Positions 7,260 through 15,222 of a stretch of 64,000 bases of DNA are shown here, one piece after another. The notes under the pieces were generated by a model, which was given only the letters and a program-made list of their open reading frames with translations, had not been told where the DNA came from and ran no database searches. The stretch is from Paraburkholderia aspalathi (GTDB lineage: Bacteria; Pseudomonadota; Gammaproteobacteria; Burkholderiales; Burkholderiaceae). Position numbers and translations under genes: made by a program. Location of the stretch: positions 248,001 through 312,000 of the forward strand of contig NZ_FPBH01000003.1 in NCBI RefSeq assembly GCF_900116445.1, given 5' to 3'. How positions within the stretch are numbered: the stretch's first letter is position 1; the number at the start of each line of letters is the position of its first letter.

Positions 7260-8981
7260 TCAGCCGAACCGAATACCAAAGAGTCCGCCATCTTCAGTGG
7301 CGTCGGTCAAGCGTGTGGGAAGTACATAGTCGTTGAGATCGAAACCTTCGATGGTTTCCTTGAAGGCGTCGTCTTCATTCATCGTTACGATGTACTGAAA
7401 ACCCAGTTCGTTTGATATCTCGGCGCCAAGACGTAACGCGCTGATGACCTGCCGCCCATCAACGCCATCGAACAGATGGCTGTCGTGAATCAGAAATCCG
7501 GGACCCATCTGACGCTTGGCGCACAAGCGCATGAGCATCATGTCGAAGCAGAAAATCTGCATGTTCTTGATGCCCTTGCTGCGTTCACCCTGCATCGGAA
7601 ACTTGAACATCGGTCCATTAGAGGTTTCATCGACCGTCATGCTGCCAGCCGATTCATACAAACGTTGCGAGGTTTCCTCGAACGCGACGATGGCCTCCGC
7701 CAGGCGATCCTTCTGCTCGGCGAAGTCGCGCCGCAAGCGTATCGTGAGTCGATTGCGCTCGATCTCCAACTCGTTCTTGGTCCCTTCGAGTTGCTCTGCG
7801 GCTTCGAAGCGCTGCCGCAGCGATTCCACTTCGGACTCCAGCCGGCCCAGTTCTCCCTGCAGCTTGAGGAATTGTTCCAGCGCACCATGGCTCTTGAGGA
7901 TGCCCAGGATTTCACCACGTCGCTGGTCGAGCTGCGCCTTCTTGCTGTCACGCAACTCGATACGTAGCTTCGCTGCTTCGAGTTCGCTGGACAGATAGTC
8001 CTTGCGATTGCGCACCACCGATTCATGGAAGCTCTTCACGTCCTCATAGCGTCGTTTCACCAGGCCAGGAAGCACAATACCTGCTTCTTGGTAGACGGCC
8101 TGAAGGTCTTCCAGGTCGGGGGGAATCTCGGAGGCCAGTGCGCCTTCCAGGTCGCGGATAGCAGAGAAGTCGATGGTATTGGCATTGGCCAACTCATTGA
8201 GCTGCCGTGTCAGCGTGGAGCTTTCAACTTCCAATGCCCGGTATTCCGGCAACACCTGGAAGGTCTCGATTTCTGCATGGAGTTTCTTAAGACGAGCTTC
8301 TTGCAGGGTCAACTGCGTGCGCAAGTCTGCTGCCTTGCCGATGATCGAGCCGAACGCACCGTTTCCGGCCGCCTTCTTCAGCTCTTCCAAAGTCTTTTCA
8401 CGATCGCGAACAGCTTGCCAATCGCGTGCAATCTGCCAGTCCAACCCGAGCAGAAACATTAGCGCCATCTGCAGGTCGCCAGTCCCTTGCATCCCGGCCT
8501 GCTTCTCCGGCGTCATGAATGCACCACTTGCCTGTCGGCGCACGAAGTAGGCGAACAGCGACCGGAACGAAGGTGGTTTGCTGCCCGCCGCTTCGAGGCT
8601 GCTCAATCCGAACATTTGTTCGCCGAGAAAAGCGCACCATTCGGATGCTGATAATTTGACCTTTGCAGCCGGCGGGGTCGTCACAAAAATCTTGGCTTTG
8701 GCGCTACCACTGCGCTCAACGACAGTGCGCCCAGCCTTCAAATCGAAGTCCATACCGAAGAGACATTCGGCCAGTTCCGGGATACGGAAAATAGATTCCG
8801 GGCCGGCTTCGGAGCCTGTCAAGAAATGCACAAGTTCGACGAAACTGGTTTTACCTGCGCGATTGCGCGTTTGCTTGGTGCTCGCACCCTCGGTTTTTTG
8901 GGCAAGCAGCACATTCAGGCCGGGCTTCAGATCACCGAAATTCTTGAAAGTGGGCAGCGTGCTGAAAATGTGGTGAATCAA
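7260..8981 (-). CDS. ABC-3C system ATPase (DUF2326 family)
   Basis: 573 residues. A split ABC/SMC-like ATPase: P-loop NRAGKTSFVEL near residue 42-52, a central coiled-coil region (~200-430, rich in Glu/Leu/Arg), and a C-terminal half with a Walker-B-like FLIHDSHLFDGVDGRQV. This layout and the HDSH signature are those of the DUF2326 ATPase of ABC-three-component conflict systems. It is the third gene of a minus-strand operon; its predicted TTG start at 8981 overlaps the upstream gene's TGA (TTGA), with GGAGG 5 nt before it, so it is translationally coupled. Likely senses or processes foreign DNA and licenses the effector gene upstream; this is inferred from the family. Confidence 0.85.
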   Translation of the reverse strand: MIHHIFSTLPTFKNFGDLKPGLNVLLAQKTEGASTKQTRNRAGKTSFVELVHFLTGSEAGPESIFRIPELAECLFGMDFDLKAGRTVVERSGSAKAKIFVTTPPAAKVKLSASEWCAFLGEQMFGLSSLEAAGSKPPSFRSLFAYFVRRQASGAFMTPEKQAGMQGTGDLQMALMFLLGLDWQIARDWQAVRDREKTLEELKKAAGNGAFGSIIGKAADLRTQLTLQEARLKKLHAEIETFQVLPEYRALEVESSTLTRQLNELANANTIDFSAIRDLEGALASEIPPDLEDLQAVYQEAGIVLPGLVKRRYEDVKSFHESVVRNRKDYLSSELEAAKLRIELRDSKKAQLDQRRGEILGILKSHGALEQFLKLQGELGRLESEVESLRQRFEAAEQLEGTKNELEIERNRLTIRLRRDFAEQKDRLAEAIVAFEETSQRLYESAGSMTVDETSNGPMFKFPMQGERSKGIKNMQIFCFDMMLMRLCAKRQMGPGFLIHDSHLFDGVDGRQVISALRLGAEISNELGFQYIVTMNEDDAFKETIEGFDLNDYVLPTRLTDATEDGGLFGIRFG

Positions 8982-9229
8982 GCTGTCCTCCGTGCCACAA
9001 GGCCGCTGTCGAGTTCGATGGCCCCAAGGGCGTACAGAAGGTCGAGGGAGAGCAAGAACCAGTCGTAGGCAATTCGCCGCGGCATTGCAGCAGTCAGGTC
9101 TGCGTCATGCCTGTTCAATTCCTCCCACAGAGCGGAGACAGTCTTCGGGCGGCCGAGAAAGTTCAAAACATGCGCGCCAACGGTCAACAGCGCGCGGTCC
9201 TGAGGGAGATGCTTGGACGGCAGAATCAT
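8978..9229 (-). CDS. ABC-3C system middle component
   Basis: 83 residues. A small winged-helix-like protein (ILPSKHLPQDRALLTVGAHV..., ending with LLYALGAIELDSGLV) that matches the middle component (MC) subunits of ABC-3C systems; I believe the MC6-type, without certainty. It overlaps the upstream effector by ATGA and the downstream ATPase by TTGA, so all three should be made in a fixed ratio. It probably bridges effector and ATPase. Confidence 0.8.
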   Translation of the reverse strand: MILPSKHLPQDRALLTVGAHVLNFLGRPKTVSALWEELNRHDADLTAAMPRRIAYDWFLLSLDLLYALGAIELDSGLVARRTA

Positions 9230-10146
9230 GCTGCCCCCACCGCTCGAGCGTCTTCGAAAATCTCACACTTGTCGAACAGGTACGCCATGACGGCCAGCAC
9301 CGCCGCCTTATGCATGGGCGTGGTATTCGCCACCCCCCCGGCCCACTGTTCGAGCCGCCCGAAAATCTCATCAGGATGGAGCTGGGGGACCCTGTCCCGC
9401 AGTGCCACGTATTCGTTCTTGAACGCCAGTGCGATTTGCTCGCCGTAGGTAGGATTTTTCCAGTTGTCGAAGAACTGTGTGACGAGCGGCGATTTTTGCA
9501 TGCCGATCTTCAGAAAATCGGCGACAGCCTGAGACAGAAGGTTTGCCTCGATCTTCCCGCGTGACACGTCCTTCACTTCACTCGTCGTAGGTACCGGCGT
9601 TATGCTGATGTGAGTGAGCACAGCGATCAGGTCGCTGTAGCCCAGATTGATGTTCGCTTCCATCGTCAGCGAGGGGCCGAACCAGGATTCAAGATCGTGC
9701 AGACTCAACTGGCGGAACGCCGCCAGCATCTCCTCGTATCCGCAGTGGCCGATCTTGATCTTTGGGTTTTCTTGTCCGAGCTCAGCTAGCACTTCGATGA
9801 TGTGCGGCCCCAAGCGGCCATCGGGTGCGTTGTGGACAAAGCTCCACTCGTCGAAGTATTTCTCCCAATGCTCTTTGGCGCCCTCGAAATCCTCGTTGAT
9901 CTTCTTGATGGCTTCGGCGGCGCTCAACTCATTGGGGGCGTAGCTCTGGAACAGGATTCGCGCCGAAGGCAGATATCCATCGTTTTTCCGATCGCCTACA
10001 TTGCCCCAAGGGCGGCATGCCATGAAATCGTTGGGGTAAGCCTTTGACATCAGCTTCTCGAACAGGCGTTGAAATCCGTCCCCCTTCGATTCCAAGAAGG
10101 CAATGCGGAAATCTTTTTCGTAATTGAGCTGCTGTATGCGATCCAT
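9226..10146 (-). CDS. ABC-3C system effector, REase-like N-terminus
   Basis: 306 residues. The first ~75 residues look like a restriction-endonuclease-fold domain: FQRLFEKLM helix, then GNVGDRKNDGYLP (acidic residue in a strand) and ILFQSYAPNE where the usual (D/E)xK is replaced by QSY. This 'KNDGY...FQxYAP' signature is typical of ABC-3C effectors. The remaining ~230 residues are the ABC-3C C-terminal domain that contacts the middle component. The missing lysine raises the question whether the nuclease is active or is a variant. First gene of the three-gene operon; the start ATG has only a weak ribosome site. Confidence 0.8.
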   Translation of the reverse strand: MDRIQQLNYEKDFRIAFLESKGDGFQRLFEKLMSKAYPNDFMACRPWGNVGDRKNDGYLPSARILFQSYAPNELSAAEAIKKINEDFEGAKEHWEKYFDEWSFVHNAPDGRLGPHIIEVLAELGQENPKIKIGHCGYEEMLAAFRQLSLHDLESWFGPSLTMEANINLGYSDLIAVLTHISITPVPTTSEVKDVSRGKIEANLLSQAVADFLKIGMQKSPLVTQFFDNWKNPTYGEQIALAFKNEYVALRDRVPQLHPDEIFGRLEQWAGGVANTTPMHKAAVLAVMAYLFDKCEIFEDARAVGAA

Positions 10147-10194
10147 GGGGTCAGGGTTGTGACTGGATGTTGTTAGATTTCTTCAGGCAAAACC

Positions 10195-10386
10195 TCATGG
10201 CCTCTTGGTATCCGATAAAGGCTGCGCGCGATTGATATCAAAGGGAAGCGCTCTATCCGCCGCAATGCGAGTGAGCAGCATCCGGATGGCATCCGAAACG
10301 GACAAACCCATTTCGGCCAGCACGTTAGTGGCTTCCTCTTTAATATGCCCGTCAATCCGGGCACGAACGACATCGGTACTCGCCAT
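10195..10386 (-). CDS. RelB/DinJ-family antitoxin, short, no toxin partner
   Basis: 63 residues. VVRARIDGHIKEEA followed by LAEMGLSVSDAIRMLL is the ribbon-helix-helix DNA-binding part of RelB/DinJ antitoxins. The usual toxin-wrapping C-terminus is cut short: after ALPFDI the chain ends with an unrelated polar tail, while normal DinJ is about 85-90 residues. No RelE/YafQ toxin follows; the next gene, 48 nt downstream, is the ABC-3C effector. It may therefore be a remnant that still represses its own promoter, or a regulator recruited to control the defence operon. A TGTAGCTACA palindrome 20 nt upstream fits an operator. Confidence 0.75.
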   Translation of the reverse strand: MASTDVVRARIDGHIKEEATNVLAEMGLSVSDAIRMLLTRIAADRALPFDINRAQPLSDTKRP

Positions 10387-10406
10387 CGCTGCGCGCTCAA
10401 AATATT

Positions 10407-10416
10407 TGTAGCTACA
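10407..10416. promoter_or_regulatory. Palindrome TGTAGCTACA, likely antitoxin operator
   Basis: A perfect 10-bp palindrome about 20 nt upstream of the antitoxin start, in an AT-rich patch (AATATTTGTAGCTACATTG). Ribbon-helix-helix antitoxins usually bind such short palindromes. If so it would control the antitoxin and perhaps the ABC-3C operon behind it. Confidence 0.45.
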
Positions 10417-10543
10417 TTGTGGCCCATTTGCGCTTTCAGGTCACTTGCTTTTTAACGCGGTTAGCGCCTGCGTCCGATTGATGGCTGACGCAGGTCTGCG
10501 GCGCCGCGATGGTGACGTCTCCTCCAGCCTGGGGACCCCACGC

Positions 10544-11152
10544 ATGTTCCAGCCTCCGTACCCGATCCCATCCGCACGATGCCGCCGCATGGCGTGGCTG
10601 CTCGCCGGCATCGTCCTGAGTTCAGGATGCGCGACCTCCGCCGCGCTGTCCCCACCGGCCAACGCATCCACCACGGTGGCGCTGGCACCCGCCGAGGCAG
10701 TGACGCCGATTCCTGTGGTCCGCTATGGCCGCTATGCGCTGGTCGAACTCGGCGCAGACGCCGCGCAACGCTACCTGATGCAGCAGGTGATCGACATCGC
10801 GCTGCCCGGCACAACAAACGCCACCGTCGGCGATGCGGTGCGCTACCTGCTGCTTCGCTCCGGCTACCAGCCGTGTGCAGGCGATGGCGAGGCCGGCCGA
10901 TTGTACGCGCTGCCGCTGCCGGCGGCCGATCTGCATCTGGGCCCGATGACCCTGCACGATGCGTTGCGGACGCTGGCCGGATCCGCATGGCACGTGCAGG
11001 TGGACGAAGCCAACCGCGGAGTCTGCTTTACCCCGACCGCGACAACCGCGGCATCGACGGTCGCGCCCGTCTCCCCGCCCTCCGGCGCCGACGGCACTCC
11101 CGGCGCGGCCCGGCCCATGGAGTCGGTGCCGGCTGCGGAGGCCCAGCCATGA
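10544..11152 (+). CDS. pilL: PilL N-terminal domain protein (TIGR03748), first T4SS gene
   Basis: 202 residues. Lipoprotein signal MFQPPYPIPSARCRRMAWLL then the lipobox LSSGC (Cys ~29). The core matches the ICE PilL family: GRYALVELGADAAQRYLMQQVIDI, ATVGDAVRYLLLRSGYQPC and MTLHDALRTLAG. It is an outer-membrane-associated secretin-like N-domain protein that opens GI-type T4SS clusters. The ATG at 10544 is chosen because it gives the lipoprotein signal; earlier in-frame starts (10445, 10481) do not. The C-terminus is a low-complexity Pro/Ala tail. It overlaps the next gene by ATGA. Confidence 0.85.
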   Translation: MFQPPYPIPSARCRRMAWLLAGIVLSSGCATSAALSPPANASTTVALAPAEAVTPIPVVRYGRYALVELGADAAQRYLMQQVIDIALPGTTNATVGDAVRYLLLRSGYQPCAGDGEAGRLYALPLPAADLHLGPMTLHDALRTLAGSAWHVQVDEANRGVCFTPTATTAASTVAPVSPPSGADGTPGAARPMESVPAAEAQP

Positions 11153-11805
11153 CGCCTCCTCCCTTGCCCGCATGGGCGCCACGTCGGCGCCTGCTGCCCC
11201 TCGCCGCAGCGTTGTGGCTCGCGGTGATCAGCTTCGGCGTGTGCATGGATCACCTCGCGTTGTCGCACCTTGCGCGGAGTACCGAGCGTAGCGCGCCACG
11301 GACCGAGGTGGCCGCGTTGCAGCGCAGCCAGTCCGATATCGTGCAACAGCTGGCCGCACTCAAACGTCAGCCGGAAGCCGTCAGCCGGGCGGACCTCGCC
11401 ATCGCTAGCCAGGCCACCGACCAGCGCATCGCCGCGCTCGAGCATGCGATCGACGCCCGCGCGAGTGCCGACGAAATGACCGCGCTCCAGACCCGCGTGA
11501 GCCAGGTCGAGACCACCCTGATCGGCGCGCGCCCGAAACCATCCCGCAGCGTCGCGCATCGGCCCGCGGCTCACGAACCGAAAGCGGTGACACCGCCATT
11601 CGCGCTGCGCGGCATGGAACTGCGCGGGGGCGAAATGTTCCTGTCCATTGCACCAGCCACCGATGCGCCATTGGATCAGGCGACGCTGCTACGGCCCGGT
11701 GAAACGACCGAGGGCTGGCAGCTTGAATCGGTCGACGGCCACACCGCGACGTTCCGCGCCAACGGCGTGAGTTATCCGTTGAGCGTTCCAGGGACCGCGC
11801 CATGA
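11149..11805 (+). CDS. ICE membrane-anchored coiled-coil protein
   Basis: 218 residues. One N-terminal membrane segment (LLPLAAALWLAVISFGVCMD), then a coiled coil (~50-125; LQRSQSDIVQQLAAL..., LQTRVSQVETTLIGAR), a Lys/Pro/His linker and a C-terminal beta-rich domain (~150-218). This arrangement is that of the protein found between PilL and TIGR03759 in GI-type ICEs and looks like a periplasmic structural or regulatory component. I cannot name a family with certainty. It overlaps both neighbours by 4 nt. Confidence 0.7.
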   Translation: MTPPPLPAWAPRRRLLPLAAALWLAVISFGVCMDHLALSHLARSTERSAPRTEVAALQRSQSDIVQQLAALKRQPEAVSRADLAIASQATDQRIAALEHAIDARASADEMTALQTRVSQVETTLIGARPKPSRSVAHRPAAHEPKAVTPPFALRGMELRGGEMFLSIAPATDAPLDQATLLRPGETTEGWQLESVDGHTATFRANGVSYPLSVPGTAP

Positions 11806-12539
11806 TCCGGCTCGCCCACGGTCTCACGGTCGCGCTGGCGCTTCCGGCCGTCCTGATGTCCGCGACGCAGGCGCAACCGGCCGCGGTTGGCACCACGAAC
11901 CGTTCGAGTGCGATGCAAGTGTCCATCGACGTCCCGCGCCAGGACGCGCAAGCGCTGGCCCGCGCGTGGGGATTGCACGACGACGAATGGACCCGCTATC
12001 AGCAACTGATGCAGGGTCCGCTCGGTCTGGCGTCGCCCCAGCTCGACCCGCTGAGCGCCCTCGGCATCGAAGCGCGCTCGGACGCGGAACGCCGGCACTA
12101 TGCCGAGCTGCAGGTGCAGTTCGAGGTCCGTCGCGTCCAGAAGGAACTCCGTTACCAGCAGGCCTACGATGCCGCGTGGAAGCAGCTTTATCCAACCCTG
12201 CAGCCGGTGAATCTGCACGCGCCCGCGACCGACACGGCGGCGTCGGCCGACGTGCCCGGCCGTCTCGCCGTCTTCGTCAAGGACGGATGCGCGGCCTGCG
12301 ACGATCGCGTACGCGCTCTGCAGGCGCAAGGCAGCACTTTCGATGTCTACATGGTGGGGAGCCGGCAGGATGACGGACTGATCCGTCAGTGGGCGCAGCA
12401 CGCCGGCGTCGATCCGGCCCGGGTGCGCGCGCGCACCATCACGCTCAACCACGACGCCGGCCGGTGGCTGTCGATCGGTGGTCAGGGCGATCTGCCGGCC
12501 ATCGTCCGGGAAGTCGACGGGCAATGGCAGCGTCAATAG
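11802..12539 (+). CDS. TIGR03759 family ICE protein, thioredoxin-like C-terminus
   Basis: 245 residues. Signal peptide (cleavage after ...SATQAQ). Diagnostic N-terminal block: ARAWGLHDDEWTRYQQLMQG, GLASPQLDPLSALGIEARS, then AELQVQFEVRRVQKELRYQ. The C-terminal ~90 residues look thioredoxin-like with a CxxC motif (DGCAACDDRV, ~162-171). Exported; probably helps disulfide chemistry or assembly of the mating pore. It overlaps its neighbours, and is one of several thiol-redox proteins in this secretion cluster. Confidence 0.85.
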   Translation: MIRLAHGLTVALALPAVLMSATQAQPAAVGTTNRSSAMQVSIDVPRQDAQALARAWGLHDDEWTRYQQLMQGPLGLASPQLDPLSALGIEARSDAERRHYAELQVQFEVRRVQKELRYQQAYDAAWKQLYPTLQPVNLHAPATDTAASADVPGRLAVFVKDGCAACDDRVRALQAQGSTFDVYMVGSRQDDGLIRQWAQHAGVDPARVRARTITLNHDAGRWLSIGGQGDLPAIVREVDGQWQRQ

Positions 12540-13090
12540 CCGCGGGAGCGATCGCGGCCGTGGGCGCTCTCCTGCTGGCCACGACGATACCGGCGCGCGG
12601 GCAGGAACTGCCGCCACCGGCGTACCAGTTCGCGGCCCTAGGCGCCCGCGTACCCCCCGTGGTGCTGTTTGCGGTGGCGCTGCAGGAGAGCGGCGCGTGG
12701 CTGCACGGTCGACTGGTGCCGTGGCCGTGGACGCTCGACATCGCCGGCACGCCATCTCACTACACGAACGCCGCCAGCGCCTGCGACGCGTTGCAGCGCG
12801 CGGTACGCGCGGTGCCCGCGACGCGCATCGACGTCGGACTCGGCCAGGTCAATCTCGGCTACCAGTCGAGCCGCTACCGGCAGCCCTGCGAGCTGCTGGA
12901 TCCCTATCGCAATCTCGCCGTTGCCGCGACGATCCTGCACGAGCAGCACGGCGCCGGCGAGGATTGGCTGCTGGCGGTCGGTCGCTACCACCACCCGGCG
13001 GGCGGCCCCCTGGCGGCGTCCTACCGCAGCCGTGTGCACCGGCACCTGGTCCGCGTACTCGGTGGCGACGGGCTCGCCGCCACGCCCTGA
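12524..13090 (+). CDS. Lytic transglycosylase of the ICE T4SS
   Basis: 188 residues. Signal peptide (cleavage near PARGQE). SLT-type lysozyme fold: catalytic Glu in VALQESGAW, then DVGLGQVNLGY and a NLAVAATIL helix. It opens peptidoglycan locally so the T4SS can cross the wall. The start at 12524 overlaps the end of the TIGR03759 gene by 16 nt. In undisturbed ICEs of this class the TIGR03765 gene follows; here the ~21-kb cargo starts after it. Confidence 0.85.
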   Translation: MAASIAAGAIAAVGALLLATTIPARGQELPPPAYQFAALGARVPPVVLFAVALQESGAWLHGRLVPWPWTLDIAGTPSHYTNAASACDALQRAVRAVPATRIDVGLGQVNLGYQSSRYRQPCELLDPYRNLAVAATILHEQHGAGEDWLLAVGRYHHPAGGPLAASYRSRVHRHLVRVLGGDGLAATP

Positions 13091-13298
13091 TACGACGGCG
13101 TCGAGCGACACAAATAGTGGAAAGCGCCACGTTGATTCGAACGGGCTTTTTCTAACCGATCCACACCTACTTTGGCCGGCGCCGTGGAATATGGAAACTC
13201 CGGATGGTTGCGCCACAGATAGCGAAAATTCCCGACCTAGGTCAGCAGGTCTGAATCGACCGGTCAGACTACAGAACCAGGCATGCGGCAATAACCGG

Positions 13299-13317
13299 CC
13301 CAGATTGTGGCAAAACG
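13299..13317. repeat. IS terminal inverted repeat, transposase 3' side
   Basis: 19 bp, matching the complement of 14918-14936 at 18 of 19 positions (GTGGC here versus GTGTC). Confidence 0.85.
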
Positions 13318-13438
13318 CGTAGCCACTGGGAATTGACGGAACCTCTCTCGGCGCAGGTCGCGGCTTGTCGATTGCGGCAACCCGAACGTCAAATCACAGC
13401 GGAACATATCGCAAAGGCTCGACAACCCCGTACGGGCA

Positions 13439-14877
13439 TCACGCCCGCATCGCCTTCATAACCGCTTCTGAACCGAGTAGCTTGATCACCCGCTTCATTT
13501 TGTACGCCAGCACATGCAAGCTCATCTCCGTGCTCACCCGCTCGATGGTTCTTGTCAGGAAATGAGTAGCGCCCATCCATGCCTTGATCGTGCCGAACGG
13601 GTGCTCGACAGTCTGTCGCCGGATGCGCATCATCTCAGGCGCATGATCAAGTCGCGCCTGCATCTCATCAAGAACAGCTTCGTGTTCCCAGCGTGTCACG
13701 CGACGTTGAGGGCCTGGCGTGCAGCTCCCTTTTAGCGAACATTGCTGGCAGTTCGAACTCCAATACTTACTGATCTTCAGGCCGCGCTCAACGGTCGAGA
13801 ATCGCCAGATGAGCCGCTCGCCTGCCGGGCACCGGATTCGTTCGTCTTTGCGTTGTAAATGAAGTCTTCCTTGCTGAAGCGGCCGTGAGCCGTTGCGCTC
13901 GATGTAACCGTCTTCGGAACGAACACCGTTATTCCAGCCTCATGGCATGCGAGTATCTCCTCGCTCTTGTAGTAGCCGCGATCCGCAACTGCGGTGAGCT
14001 TGTCAACGGCCATCTCTGCACGGGCAAGCTTCGCCATCGACGTCAACTGATCACGATCAATGCCATCATTGGTAACGACGTGCGCGACGATCAGATGGTG
14101 CTTCGTGTCAACCGCCGTCTGGACGTTGTAGCCGACCACTCCCGTTCCTCGTGTCTTCATCGAACGGACGTCCGGATCTGTGAGCGATACCTGTCCGTCC
14201 GGCGCTTCGTTTAGCTTCACCTCGATCTCCTTGAGGCTTCGCATCTGTTCCTTCAAGGCTGCAATCTTGTCCTGCAGTCGCTCTGTTCTGGCCTTCGCGA
14301 TGGCAGGCTCCTGACGATCCGCCGTGTCCATCGCTTCGAGATAGCGGGCGATACTTGACTCGATGTCGCGCATGCGCCGCTCGAGCTTGGCGCTCGTGAA
14401 GTTGCGGTCGCGATGGTTCACCGCCTTGAACTTGCTGCCGTCGATCGCAACAAGCGCTTCGGCGAAGAGGTCCAGACGCCGGCATAGCAAGACGAACTGA
14501 CGGCAGACGCTGCGAATCGCTTTGCCGTTGTCTTTACGGAACCGCGCAATGGTCTTGAAGTCAGGCGCCAGGCGGCCCGCGAGCCACATCCGTTCGACGT
14601 TGCGCTGGGCCTCGCGTTCAAGGCGACGACTGGGTTGAATACGGTTCAGGTAACCGTAGATGTAGATCTTGAGCATCACCTCGGGGTGATACGACGGCCG
14701 ACAGGTCAGCGCCGGTTCAACGCCTTCAAACCCGAGCTTATGAAGATCAAGCTCATCTACAAAGACATCAACTACGCGCACGGGATTCGTGTCCGTCACG
14801 TTGTCATCAAGCGCTTCTGGGAGGAGAAAGCTTTGCGTACGATTGTCGCCTTGAACGAACCGTTTCATCTTGCTCAT
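13439..14877 (-). pseudogene. IS1182-family transposase, frameshifted
   Basis: The first part (14877 to about 13837) encodes the N-terminal domain and most of the DDE core: CRPSYHPEVMLKIYIYGYLN, ALVAIDGSKFKAVNHRDRNF (first Asp), VGYNVQTAVDTKHHLIVAH and TAVADRGYYKSEE (second Asp). Near 13834-13837 one base has been lost after KTNE. The old frame then continues (RCPAGERLIWRFSTVERGLK..., RRQTVEHPFGTIKAWMG with the third acidic residue) to 13439. In the current frame the chain stops at 13777. One base change would restore it, so the loss is recent. Confidence 0.85.
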
Positions 14878-14917
14878 CCCCCGCTATCGGATGGAAAATT
14901 TTAGCGCTCCAAAAATT

Positions 14918-14936
14918 CGTTTTGACACAATCTGGG
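14918..14936. repeat. IS terminal inverted repeat, transposase 5' side
   Basis: 19 bp (CGTTTTGACACAATCTGGG), partner of 13299-13317, about 40 nt upstream of the transposase start. Confidence 0.85.
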
Positions 14937-15037
14937 ACAAAAGCAGACACTGACAAGCGTCCGCTTTTGCGGGGCGCAAAGAGGCACCAAATGGATACAG
15001 TCAGCCCCACCTTTGGCATGCAAGCGTGACTAGTATT

Positions 15038-15048
15038 GGGGGGGGGGG
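15038..15048. repeat. Eleven-G homopolymer tract
   Basis: A run of 11 G about 175 nt upstream of the giant GHKL-DUF3883 gene and just outside the insertion sequence. Tracts of this length slip easily; whether it modulates anything here is unknown. Confidence 0.9.
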
Positions 15049-15222
15049 CTTGATGGCCCCGATGGGAATCGCAGCTAGGCGGAAGCTGCCGGAATTCGTT
15101 TCCGCGGTCGCTGCTAGAATTCGGCGCTAGAAGCTTGGCTCGACCTCACCCATTTTGATGTGCATCTATGTCGCGCGCTTGGAGGGCCAGCCGGGTTCAC
15201 CGAAAACATCGAGAGGTCGCGC

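Larger units (their letters stand above)
13299..14936 (-). mobile_element. IS1182-family insertion sequence, inactivated
   Basis: About 1.64 kb. The ends are nearly perfect 19-bp inverted repeats: CCCAGATTGTGGCAAAACG at the left and its complement with one mismatch at the right. They bracket a single transposase gene with a frameshift. Size and protein fit the IS1182 family. No obvious target-site duplication can be read next to the repeats. It sits at the left boundary of the large cargo region. Confidence 0.85.

Noticed and set aside
10173..10427. 84-residue minus-strand frame as a toxin partner of the antitoxin
   Set aside because: It overlaps the antitoxin gene in another frame along its whole length, shows no RelE/YafQ features, and reads like a shadow frame.
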